64,000 nt of DNA from an uncultured Granulicatella sp. (lineage in GTDB: Bacteria; Bacillota; Bacilli; Lactobacillales; Aerococcaceae), in assembly GCF_938030755.1 (NCBI RefSeq), contig NZ_CALHIF010000039.1:1-64000 (forward strand), given 5' to 3'. A program made the translations under genes and the position numbers. Below the pieces are notes generated by a model. That model was given only the letters and a program-made list of their open reading frames with translations, was not told the origin of the DNA and made no database searches. Each line of letters begins with the position of its first letter. The stretch's first letter is position 1. This document shows positions 7,360 to 16,024 of this stretch, one piece after another.

Positions 7360-8728
7360 AGAGTATCGTACGATTAGTGAAGTTGTTGGCCCTTTAATGA
7401 TGGTTGAACAAGTCGAAGGCGTTAAATATGATGAGTTGGTTGAAATCCAATTACAAAATGGTGAATTACGTCATGGACAAGTACTGGAAGTAAACGAAGA
7501 TAAAGCGATGGTTCAGATTTTTGAAGGACCAAGCGGCATTAACATTCGTGATACAAAAGTACGTTTCCGTGGTAAACCATTATCATTAAACGTATCTGAA
7601 GACATGATTGGTCGTATTTTCGATGGAATGGGGAACGTCATGGATAATGGTCCAGAAATCCTTCCAGAAGCGACTTTAGACGTAAACGGACAAGCGATTA
7701 ACCCAGTTTCTCGTGACTATCCGGATGAATTTATTCAAACAGGAATTTCTGCTATTGACCACTTGAACACACTTGTTCGTGGACAAAAATTACCAGTATT
7801 CTCTGGTTCCGGACTTCCTCATAAAGAGTTAGCAGCCCAAATCGCACGTCAAGCGACTGTATTAAACAGTGACGAAAAATTCGCGGTAGTATTTGCTGCA
7901 ATGGGAATTACCTTCGACGAAGCGGAATACTTCATGGAAGACTTCCGTAAGACAGGGGCTATTGACCGTTCAGTGATGTTCCTAAACTTAGCCAGCGACC
8001 CAGCCATTGAACGTATTGCGACTCCAAAAATCGCATTAACAACAGCTGAGTACTTAGCGTTTGAAAAAGGAATGCACGTATTGGTTATCATGACGGACAT
8101 GACTAACTACTGTGAAGCGCTTCGTGAAATTTCAGCGGCTCGTCGTGAAGTTCCAGGACGTCGTGGATATCCAGGTTACTTATATACAAACCTTTCTACA
8201 ATCTACGAACGTGCAGGACGTATCGTTGGTAAACCGGGATCTGTAACTCAAATTCCAATCCTTTCAATGCCTGAAGATGATATTACTCACCCAATTCCTG
8301 ACTTAACAGGATATATTACAGAAGGACAAATCATTTTGGACCGTGCTCTTGATAAACAAGGGATTCAACCTCCAATTAATGTATTACCTTCATTATCTCG
8401 TCTAAAAGATAAAGGTTCAGGTGAAGGAAAAACTCGTAAGGACCACGCCCCAACGATGAACCAATTGTTCGCAGCTTATGCGACTGGTAAACAAGCCAAA
8501 GAACTTGCAGTTGTATTAGGAGAATCTGCATTATCGAAAACCGATAAGAAATATGTAGAGTTCACAGAACGCTTTGAACGTGAATATGTTGGACAAGGTT
8601 TCTACACGAACCGTTCAATCCAAGAAACATTAGACCTTGGGTGGGAACTCTTATCAATCCTTCCACGTACGGAATTGAAACGGATTAAGGATGAGTTATT
8701 AGATGAATATCTTCCGGAAGGGGAGTGA
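7352..8728 (+). CDS. ntpB: V-type Na+-ATPase regulatory subunit B
   Basis: A 458-residue subunit related to NtpA but without a Walker A lysine: the equivalent loop reads FSGSGLPHKELAAQ. The arginine finger R350 in LPSLSRLKDKG matches the position known in E. hirae NtpB. ATG 7352 follows GGAGGG and overlaps the end of ntpA by 8 nt. It completes the A3B3 head. Confidence 0.97.
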   Translation: MLKEYRTISEVVGPLMMVEQVEGVKYDELVEIQLQNGELRHGQVLEVNEDKAMVQIFEGPSGINIRDTKVRFRGKPLSLNVSEDMIGRIFDGMGNVMDNGPEILPEATLDVNGQAINPVSRDYPDEFIQTGISAIDHLNTLVRGQKLPVFSGSGLPHKELAAQIARQATVLNSDEKFAVVFAAMGITFDEAEYFMEDFRKTGAIDRSVMFLNLASDPAIERIATPKIALTTAEYLAFEKGMHVLVIMTDMTNYCEALREISAARREVPGRRGYPGYLYTNLSTIYERAGRIVGKPGSVTQIPILSMPEDDITHPIPDLTGYITEGQIILDRALDKQGIQPPINVLPSLSRLKDKGSGEGKTRKDHAPTMNQLFAAYATGKQAKELAVVLGESALSKTDKKYVEFTERFEREYVGQGFYTNRSIQETLDLGWELLSILPRTELKRIKDELLDEYLPEGE

Positions 8729-8733
8729 TTCCT

Positions 8734-9366
8734 TTGACACGATTGAATGTCAAACCAACCCGAATGGAATTGACGAAATTAAAGCATCGTCTTGTCGTGT
8801 CAAAAAGGGGGCATAAACTCCTAAAGGATAAACAAGATGAGTTAATGCGTCAGTTCATCGAATTAATTCGAAAAAATAATGCGTTACGTGATGCGGTTGA
8901 AACTCGTCTCGTAGAAGGAATGAAGAGCTTCGTTCTTGCGAAAGCAACATTAGAAGAAGCGTTCATTGAGGAGCTTGTGGCGATTCCGCCACAAAGCGTA
9001 TCCTTAGATCTTCAAGAAAAGAACATTATGAGTGTATATGTTCCAGAAATGAATTTCACTGTGAAAGATGAAAATGAGGAAAGTGACTTCAAATATGGTT
9101 ACTTGAACTCAAATAGTGAGATTGATGATTCTGTAGAGGAAATCTCAGATGTGTTAAATGATCTACTAGAGTTGACAGAGATTGAAAAAACTTGCCAACT
9201 TCTTGCAGATGAAATTGAGAAAACAAGACGTCGTGTAAACGCCCTTGAATATCGATTGATCCCACAATTAGAAGAAACGATTTACTTTATCGAAATGAAA
9301 CTTGAAGAAAATGAACGCGCAAGCATTACCCGTATTATGAAAGTCAAAGATATGGGACAAAAATAA
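8734..9366 (+). CDS. ntpD: V-type Na+-ATPase central shaft subunit D
   Basis: The 210-residue product starts (M)TRLNVKPTRMELTKLKHRL, the characteristic subunit D opening, and is a long two-helix coiled coil at both ends. I chose TTG 8734 because AAGGGGAG lies 9 nt upstream; the earlier GTG at 8725 is too close to that ribosome site. It rotates inside the A3B3 head. It is the last gene: ntpH and ntpJ of E. hirae are absent and a strong terminator follows. Confidence 0.93.
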   Translation: MTRLNVKPTRMELTKLKHRLVVSKRGHKLLKDKQDELMRQFIELIRKNNALRDAVETRLVEGMKSFVLAKATLEEAFIEELVAIPPQSVSLDLQEKNIMSVYVPEMNFTVKDENEESDFKYGYLNSNSEIDDSVEEISDVLNDLLELTEIEKTCQLLADEIEKTRRRVNALEYRLIPQLEETIYFIEMKLEENERASITRIMKVKDMGQK

Positions 9367-9372
9367 AATGAG

Positions 9373-9405
9373 GTCCTTAGCACTATTTGTGCTAAGGACT
9401 TTTTT
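9373..9405 (+). terminator. Terminator of the V-ATPase operon
   Basis: GTCCTTAGCAC (9373-9383) pairs with GTGCTAAGGAC (9389-9399), followed by six T. Confidence 0.92.
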
Positions 9406-9436
9406 GCATTTAAATTTTGTTAAACAATAAACAAAA

Positions 9437-9538
9437 TGGAAACGGTTTAAAAAAGAGCAAAAAAGTATAAGTAAAGAGCAAGAACGTTCATGTGCCAAGC
9501 TTATTAAAATGCTAAAATTATTTATGTAAACGTTTTTA
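9437..9538 (+). promoter_or_regulatory. Two cre-like (CcpA) sites upstream of the GH101 gene
   Basis: TGTAAACGTTTTTA (9525-9538) matches the cre consensus TGWAANCGNTNWCA at all but one defined position; TGGAAACGGTTTAA (9437-9450) has two mismatches. The closer site lies 20 bp before the start codon. Carbon catabolite repression is a reasonable inference. No clear -35/-10 pair is seen; TAAAAT at 9513-9518 is a possible -10. Confidence 0.55.
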
Positions 9539-9558
9539 TAATATTAAGGAGGGGTATT

Positions 9559-12500
9559 ATGTATAAACATAAAAATATGGAGAAGAGACAGCGCTTCTCT
9601 ATAAGAAAGCTCACGGTCGGAACTTGTTCTGTGATTATTGGGGCTTTCTTTTTTGGCACACTTCAACCTGTTTCTGCTAGTGAAGTAGCTGGAACAGAAG
9701 TCGTTGCAACTGCAACTGAAAATGGACCAAATCATGAAGCTGTACAAAATACTGAGGAGAAATCAGGTGAAGCGGTATCTGAAGTAACAGCAACAGACAC
9801 GCAGACTCCTAAGAATAGCTCCGAAGAAAAAACAGTTACAGAAGCAACTGGAAAAGAAGCTACTGAAGCAACAGCAACTGAACATGTTGAAACGGGTAAA
9901 ACTGAAACAGATGCTAATGCTGAAAAAGCAAAAGAAAAAGAAGATAAAACAGTAGAGAAAAAATCTGAAGAAGAAAAAGCTGCAACAGCTGCTACTGGAG
10001 AAAATAGAGAAGCAACTGAGAAAACAGCTCCAACGAAAGAGTGGGATTCTTCTAGTAGAGTAAAAGGGAAAGTAGAGGTTGTTGAAGAAGGTGGCGTTCG
10101 TTACAATAAATTAACTTCAACATCATCTAATGACAACGGAGCCAATGAAGCTTTATTCGAAAAACAAGGCTTACAAGCAGATGAAGAAGGAAATGTCAAC
10201 ATTGATTTAACTTTTAAAGCCAATACGGCACCTGCTGAAACTCGATTTGGTGTCTATCTAAAGTATAAAGATAATGACAACAACATCTTTGTAGGATATG
10301 ACAAAGGTGGTTGGTTCTGGCAATATAAAGGACCAGGTGTAAACACATGGTATAGCAAGACTCGTGTAGAAGCACCTGCTATTGGTGAAGAAAATCATCT
10401 TTCTATTGTTTATAAAAAAGATGGTCAATTAAACGCAACGAATAATGGACAAAACTTATTTAGTACTGAGGTTGTTCCAGAGGCAGTGAAAAATGCTTTA
10501 GCGGGCATCAAGAAAGTTTACTTGAAAGCAGGTACATGGGGAACAGAATTAACTTCAGTATCGATTAAAGCAGATAACCAAGAAAATGTAAGACAAGATA
10601 ATGAACCAAATAATCCAGTGGATGATGGTCTTGCTAGAAACGACCAAGATGTTCATTATGAAACGCTACAATCTGAAACATTAAAAGCGATTATTGATAC
10701 TGCGTTTCCACGTGTGAAAGAATATGAATTAGATGGTAAAACATTAACAGGTCAAGTTCAAAAAATTGATAAAATGTCTATCAATGGCGTTTTAGTTAAA
10801 CCAGAAGTTCAATATCGTAAAATTGACGATAAAACAGCTGAGTATGTGATGACAGTAAGAAATGATGATGAATTCATCAATGCTGAGATTACTGTTAAAT
10901 TACAATTAGTTGGAAACGAAATGCATTTTGACGTTACTAAAGTAGTCAATAAAAATAACGTTGAAATGGGCAAACCGGTAGACAATGTTCGTAAACTCAT
11001 TCAAACCATTGAATTTCCTGGGAATACACTTGTTTCAGTAGGATCTAACAAACAAAATGCCAAATTTGATGGGGCACAAATGTCTACAAACACTCATAGA
11101 TCTGGAGATTACCATTTAGATTTACATTCTGGAAAAATGAATGAGTATACTTACGGATTTATGTATGGATTTGTTTCCTCAAATGAATTGTCAGCATCAG
11201 TTTGGAGTAACTCACAATTCACTTATCAAGGAAATGACTTTGCACGTTTGACTACTGCATTACAAAGAGTTGAAGGTGTGAACTACTTAGGAATTCAAAG
11301 TTCACCTTATTGGTATCAACGTGCTTATAAGAATTTGGTATATCCTGAATATACTTTAGAATTACCAAGTTCAAAAGTTGTCATTACAAAAGACTTAAAT
11401 AAAGATAATGTCGTGGACTGGCAAGATGGTGCGATTGCATATCGTAATATCATGAACAATCCAAAAGGGGCAGAATCTGTTCCAGATTTAGTCGCTTATC
11501 GTATTGCGATGAACTTCGCTTCTCAAGCGCAAAACCCATTCTTAATGACCCTAGATGGTATTAAGAAGATTAACTTACACACAGATGGCTTAGGACAATC
11601 AATCCTTCTTAAAGGATATGGTAGTGAAGGTCACGACTCAGGTCACTTAAACTATGCAGATATCGGTAAGAGAATTGGTGGGGTTGAAGACTTCAAGAAA
11701 TTATTAGCAAGAGCAAAAGAATACGGTGCTAAAATTGGTATTCACGTAAACGCTTCTGAAACATATCCAGAGTCTAAATACTTTAGTGAAGCTATTCTTC
11801 GTAAGAATCCAGATGGAACTTACATGTATGGTTGGAACTGGCTAGACCAAGGAATTAATATTGATGCTAGCTATGACTTAGCTCATAACCGTCTACAACG
11901 TTGGAAAGAATTAAGAGAAAAACTTGGCGCTGACTTAGACTTCATTTATGTGGACGTTTGGGGTAACGGACAATCAGGAGATAACTCTGCTTGGCCAACT
12001 CACGTACTTGCAAAAGAACTAAACTCTCAAGGTTGGCGTATGGCCATCGAGTGGGGCTTCGGTGCGGAATATGATTCAACATTCCAACACTGGGCAGCTG
12101 ACTTAACTTACGGTGGATATACACTCAAAGGGATCAACTCAAATATCACTCGATTCATCCGTAACCACCAAAAAGACTCATGGGTGGGTGACTATCCAAA
12201 ATACGGTGGGGCTGCAAATTATCCATTACTTGGTGGATATAACATGAAAGACTTCGAAGGATGGCAAGGTCGAAGCGATTACGAAGGATATATTCGTAAC
12301 CTCTTCGAAAACAACATTATGACGAAGTATTTCCAACACTACAAAGTATCTAAATGGATTAATGGAAACCCAGTTGCAATGAGCGACAACGGTCAAAACT
12401 ATAAGTGGACACCAGAAATGGAAGTACATTTAACAAATGACAAAGGGGACGAAGTGAAAATTGTTCGTCAATCTAATGATCCAAATAGTCCAGATTACCG

Positions 12501-15500
12501 TAAACGTGTGACGACATTAAATGGCCGTGTCATCGAAAATGGTGGTAGCTATTTAGTTCCATGGAACTGGGATGAAAATGGTAAACCTTTAACAGGTGAC
12601 AAAGAAAAAATGTACTTCTTTACAAACACAACAGGAACAACTGAATGGACACTTCCTGAAGATTGGACTGGAGATAAAGTATACCTCTATCGCTTAACAG
12701 ACCAAGGAAAACAAGATGTTGTTGAATTAACTGTGGGTGCAGATCGAAAGATTCAAATTACAGGAGACGCATATCAACCTTATGTACTTTATAAAGCCCC
12801 TCAAGGCAAGAAGACAATGGTATGGAGTGAAGGCTTGCATATCACTGACCAAGGATTTAATAGTGGAACATTAGATCATTGGGAAAAAACAGGAGATGCA
12901 GAGCATGCTGAAATTGTGAAATCTCAAGGTGCAAATGAAATGCTTCGTATTCAAGGAAACAAACAAAGAGTAACCTTGAAACAACGATTAACTGATTTGA
13001 AACCAAATACGAAATATGCAGTTTATGTTGGGGTAGATAACCGTAGTGATGCTCGTGCGGATATTACTGTTCGTGTTGGTGATAAAGTAATTTCAAATTA
13101 CACGAATAAATCTATTGCGAAGAACTATGTACAAGCACATGCGCATAACACACTTCCGAAGAATGCAACGGTGGATAACACAAGTTACTTCCAAAATATG
13201 TATGTATACTTTACTACAGGGGATGATGTTTCTAACGTTACATTAGAACTTGGTCGTGATGCTGATGAAAAAGCAACTTATTTCGATGAAATTCGTGTGT
13301 TTGAAAATAAATCAGTTATGTATGGTGAAAAACATGATACAGGTTCTGGTAAATTCAAACAAAACTTTGAAGAAGTACCTCAAGGAATCTTCCCATTCGT
13401 AGTTGGGGATGTAGAAGGGGTTCAAGATAACCGAACTCACTTATCCGAAAAACATGAACCATATACTCAACGTGGATGGAATGGTAAGAAAGTAAATGAT
13501 GTTATCGAAGGGGATTGGTCATTGAAGACTAATGGTTTATCAGGATATGATAAACTTGTTTACCAAACAATTCCTCAAAACTTCCGCTTTGAAGAAGGTA
13601 AAACTTATAAAGTAACTTTCGATTACGAAGCAGGGTCTAATGGGGCATACTCATTCGTAATTGGTAATGGAGAAAATAGCCGTCGTAGTAAATTAACGAA
13701 ATATGATTTAGAAAATACTTGGGAAAAATCTTCAAAACCTAAGAGAGTAAGCTTCTACGTAACAGGTGAGAAAGGTGGAAACACTTGGGTTGGTATTTAC
13801 TCAAATGCTCGTGGTGCCGATACAAAAGGTGACACAAATAATAACGAAATCAACTTTAAAGGTTATAAAGACTTCATGATGGATAACCTCGAAATTGAAG
13901 AAATCAAACTAACTGGTAAGATGATTGTTGATGATGCATTTGAAAAGAACACACCAGTCGTTAACGGAAATTACAAATCTGAATCTCTAAATGCTTATAA
14001 AGATGCAGTTGCTGCTCTATTAGAAGCTGAAGATGATATTAGTATTGAAGATGCAAAAGCTTTAGTACAAAGAGTACAAGAAGCAAAAGACGCTCTTCAA
14101 GAAAAACGTACAACTCCTACTTGGGATGATATTGAAGACGGAGGAATTGAAGCTCCTTATGAAAATGTAGATAATCCATACTATGCGTTTGATAATAATC
14201 CAAATACATTGTGGCATACACCATATGGAGTTGACAGTTTAGGACAATCTCTTAAAGTAACATTTAAGACTCCACTAGAATCAACTCGTTTTGAATATGT
14301 ACCAAGACAATCTGGTGCAAATGGACGAGTGATGAGCGGAAGTTTAACAGTTATTGATGAAAATGACAAGGAACATCACTTTAGCTTCCAAGGTTGGAGA
14401 AATGATGCTAAGACGAAAGTTGTTAATTTTGGTGCTCCAATTAAAGTGAAGAAAGCTATCTTTACTGGTAATGAAACTTATGGGGACTATGGACATATTT
14501 CTGCTGCAGAATTACGTTTTGTATTACCAGTAGAAGCCGATACTCCAGTAGATGAGTCAGCGCTTAAAGCAGAAATCGATCGAGTAAGTAAAATTGACCG
14601 TAAAGAAGTGAAAGAATACTTAGCTGGTCTCATTGCTTATAAAGAAGGACTTGCTGGACAAAATCTATTGACACCAAATGCGGTTCAACGATTAGTGGAA
14701 GAGTTGAAAGAAGTGAAGGAAACGGAAGAGCCTCAACCAAATCCGGACCCAGAGAAACCAACTCCAGATCCAGAGAAACCAACTCCAGATCCAGAGAAAC
14801 CAACTCCAGATCCAGAGAAGCCAACTCCAGATCCAGAGAAACCAACTCCGGATCCAGAGAAACCAACTCCAAATCCAGAAAAACCAACGCCAGATCAACC
14901 AGCTGTAGAATTACCTCTTTACGAAACAGATGGTGTGAAGGTAACAGTTGATAAGGAAAAAGGTATTGCGAAATTCGAAGACGAAAACGGAGATACGCCA
15001 GTAGTCGTTGAAGTACCAACTAAACTTCTTGATAAGAACATCAAGAAACTTAAAGTTGAAAAAGTGAACGAAACAATTAAAGGTCTTGAAGGAAAAGAAT
15101 ATCAAGGTTATGAAATTACTTTCGTTGACAAAGATGATAAACCAGTTCGTGTTGAAGGGGATGCGAAAGTCACATTCCCTGTTGCTAAAGAAGTAGATGG
15201 AGCTTACTTCGTAACAAGTGATACGAAAGAAGTGAAAGAAAAAGTTGCATTCTCTAATGGAGAAAACAATGTTGTTACACTTAACGTTAAACACTTCAGT
15301 TTATACGCAGTTACATTTAAAGTTGCTGCTAGTGAAACTCCAGCAACTCCAACTACTCCAGCAACACCTACTACACAAGTTTCACCAGCAACACCAGCTG
15401 CTCCAAGTGAAAAACCAGGAGAAAATAAACCAGCTCCAGTTTCACCAGCAGCAGGCCAAGCAAAAGAAACATTACCAAATACAGGGGTAGCAGATGCAAC

Positions 15501-15579
15501 TCCAGGAATCCTTGGAGGAATTCTTGCAGCTCTTGGTGGATTAGGCCTAGCCGTTCCTAAAAAAGGTAAAAGAGACTAG
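9559..15579 (+). CDS. Cell-wall-anchored endo-alpha-N-acetylgalactosaminidase, GH101
   Basis: A 2006-residue surface enzyme that releases core-1 O-glycans (Gal-beta-1,3-GalNAc) from mucin-type glycoproteins. Order of parts: YSIRK-type signal peptide (RFSIRKLTVGTCSVIIGAFF, cleavage near residue 41); E/T/A-rich linker to about 150; beta-sandwich domains to about 620; GH101 catalytic barrel; carbohydrate-binding modules about 1110-1460; a FIVAR-like helix unit near 1460-1515; a discoidin-like module about 1520-1650; seven PDPEKPT-type repeats (1729-1777); a further beta domain; a Pro/Ala/Thr linker; and the sortase signal LPNTG at 1972-1976 with a hydrophobic tail. The catalytic nucleophile D799 (FIYVDVWGNG) and acid/base E831 (MAIEWGF) are 32 residues apart, as in the pneumococcal enzyme. 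ATG 9559 follows AAGGAGGGG. It is flanked by terminators, so it is a single-gene unit. Confidence 0.95.
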   Translation: MYKHKNMEKRQRFSIRKLTVGTCSVIIGAFFFGTLQPVSASEVAGTEVVATATENGPNHEAVQNTEEKSGEAVSEVTATDTQTPKNSSEEKTVTEATGKEATEATATEHVETGKTETDANAEKAKEKEDKTVEKKSEEEKAATAATGENREATEKTAPTKEWDSSSRVKGKVEVVEEGGVRYNKLTSTSSNDNGANEALFEKQGLQADEEGNVNIDLTFKANTAPAETRFGVYLKYKDNDNNIFVGYDKGGWFWQYKGPGVNTWYSKTRVEAPAIGEENHLSIVYKKDGQLNATNNGQNLFSTEVVPEAVKNALAGIKKVYLKAGTWGTELTSVSIKADNQENVRQDNEPNNPVDDGLARNDQDVHYETLQSETLKAIIDTAFPRVKEYELDGKTLTGQVQKIDKMSINGVLVKPEVQYRKIDDKTAEYVMTVRNDDEFINAEITVKLQLVGNEMHFDVTKVVNKNNVEMGKPVDNVRKLIQTIEFPGNTLVSVGSNKQNAKFDGAQMSTNTHRSGDYHLDLHSGKMNEYTYGFMYGFVSSNELSASVWSNSQFTYQGNDFARLTTALQRVEGVNYLGIQSSPYWYQRAYKNLVYPEYTLELPSSKVVITKDLNKDNVVDWQDGAIAYRNIMNNPKGAESVPDLVAYRIAMNFASQAQNPFLMTLDGIKKINLHTDGLGQSILLKGYGSEGHDSGHLNYADIGKRIGGVEDFKKLLARAKEYGAKIGIHVNASETYPESKYFSEAILRKNPDGTYMYGWNWLDQGINIDASYDLAHNRLQRWKELREKLGADLDFIYVDVWGNGQSGDNSAWPTHVLAKELNSQGWRMAIEWGFGAEYDSTFQHWAADLTYGGYTLKGINSNITRFIRNHQKDSWVGDYPKYGGAANYPLLGGYNMKDFEGWQGRSDYEGYIRNLFENNIMTKYFQHYKVSKWINGNPVAMSDNGQNYKWTPEMEVHLTNDKGDEVKIVRQSNDPNSPDYRKRVTTLNGRVIENGGSYLVPWNWDENGKPLTGDKEKMYFFTNTTGTTEWTLPEDWTGDKVYLYRLTDQGKQDVVELTVGADRKIQITGDAYQPYVLYKAPQGKKTMVWSEGLHITDQGFNSGTLDHWEKTGDAEHAEIVKSQGANEMLRIQGNKQRVTLKQRLTDLKPNTKYAVYVGVDNRSDARADITVRVGDKVISNYTNKSIAKNYVQAHAHNTLPKNATVDNTSYFQNMYVYFTTGDDVSNVTLELGRDADEKATYFDEIRVFENKSVMYGEKHDTGSGKFKQNFEEVPQGIFPFVVGDVEGVQDNRTHLSEKHEPYTQRGWNGKKVNDVIEGDWSLKTNGLSGYDKLVYQTIPQNFRFEEGKTYKVTFDYEAGSNGAYSFVIGNGENSRRSKLTKYDLENTWEKSSKPKRVSFYVTGEKGGNTWVGIYSNARGADTKGDTNNNEINFKGYKDFMMDNLEIEEIKLTGKMIVDDAFEKNTPVVNGNYKSESLNAYKDAVAALLEAEDDISIEDAKALVQRVQEAKDALQEKRTTPTWDDIEDGGIEAPYENVDNPYYAFDNNPNTLWHTPYGVDSLGQSLKVTFKTPLESTRFEYVPRQSGANGRVMSGSLTVIDENDKEHHFSFQGWRNDAKTKVVNFGAPIKVKKAIFTGNETYGDYGHISAAELRFVLPVEADTPVDESALKAEIDRVSKIDRKEVKEYLAGLIAYKEGLAGQNLLTPNAVQRLVEELKEVKETEEPQPNPDPEKPTPDPEKPTPDPEKPTPDPEKPTPDPEKPTPDPEKPTPNPEKPTPDQPAVELPLYETDGVKVTVDKEKGIAKFEDENGDTPVVVEVPTKLLDKNIKKLKVEKVNETIKGLEGKEYQGYEITFVDKDDKPVRVEGDAKVTFPVAKEVDGAYFVTSDTKEVKEKVAFSNGENNVVTLNVKHFSLYAVTFKVAASETPATPTTPATPTTQVSPATPAAPSEKPGENKPAPVSPAAGQAKETLPNTGVADATPGILGGILAALGGLGLAVPKKGKRD
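14743..14889 (+). repeat. Seven in-frame 21-bp tandem repeats (PDPEKPT/PNPEKPT)
   Basis: Seven consecutive 21-nt units encode PDPEKPT six times and PNPEKPT once, forming a stiff proline-rich spacer. Units differ at only a few third positions, so copy number is likely to vary between strains. Confidence 0.95.
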
Positions 15580-15598
15580 GAACAAACGAAAACATCGA

Positions 15599-15687
15599 AT
15601 GCATTGGACACTCCTAATCGGTCCAAAGCATTTGTAAAAGTAGTCTGCCCTCAAACCGGTTCACAATGTGAGCCGGTTTTCTCCTTT
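15599..15687 (+). terminator. Terminator region of the GH101 gene
   Basis: A first imperfect hairpin (15599-15609 with 15621-15631) is followed by AAACCGGTTCAC (15653-15664) pairing with GTGAGCCGGTTT (15668-15679) and a T-rich tail TCTCCTTT. The second is the likely terminator. Confidence 0.75.
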
Positions 15688-15701
15688 AAAAAAGCAAAAT
15701 G

Positions 15702-15730
15702 TTGCAAAATTATTTGAAATAGCGTAAAAT
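15702..15730 (+). promoter_or_regulatory. Promoter of the ileS T-box leader
   Basis: TTGCAA (15702-15707) and TAAAAT (15725-15730) are 17 nt apart. Confidence 0.75.
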
Positions 15731-15736
15731 TTATCT

Positions 15737-15977
15737 ATTCAATGAAGAGAACAACTTGTGTAAATATACTTTGTAGAGAGCCGATTGTAGGTGGAAGGTT
15801 GGCAGTCCCTATTTATAATGAGAATCATCTCTTGGAAACTTTTCTGAAATACATGATAGATTAAGAAGGGTCGCTTAAATGGCGTTAACAATTTACCTAG
15901 GCAAATGAATGTCATTTGTAAATATGGGTGGTACCGCGGAATTGATTTCGCCCCTGCTGTTTGCAGGGGCTTTTTTT
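15737..15977 (+). promoter_or_regulatory. T-box leader of ileS, isoleucine-responsive
   Basis: The conserved T-box GGGTGGTACCGCGG (15926-15939) pairs with uncharged tRNA acceptor ends to form the antiterminator. The terminator is GCCCCTGC (15950-15957) with GCAGGGGC (15963-15970) and seven T. The likely specifier codon is ATC (15824-15826) followed by A, in GAGAATCATCTC, which fits isoleucine and the downstream gene. Stem I assignment was made by eye. Confidence 0.93.
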
Positions 15978-16024
15978 ATGTTTTTAGGAAAAATGATTGC
16001 AATAGAAAATAAGGAGGAAATTTG

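Noticed and set aside
9482..9489. GAACGTTC upstream of the GH101 gene as a LexA site
   Set aside because: The four-base spacer of the LexA consensus is missing.
14630..15019. Minus-strand open frame rich in LVSLDLEL repeats
   Set aside because: It is the reverse reading of the 21-bp PDPEKPT repeats in the GH101 gene.
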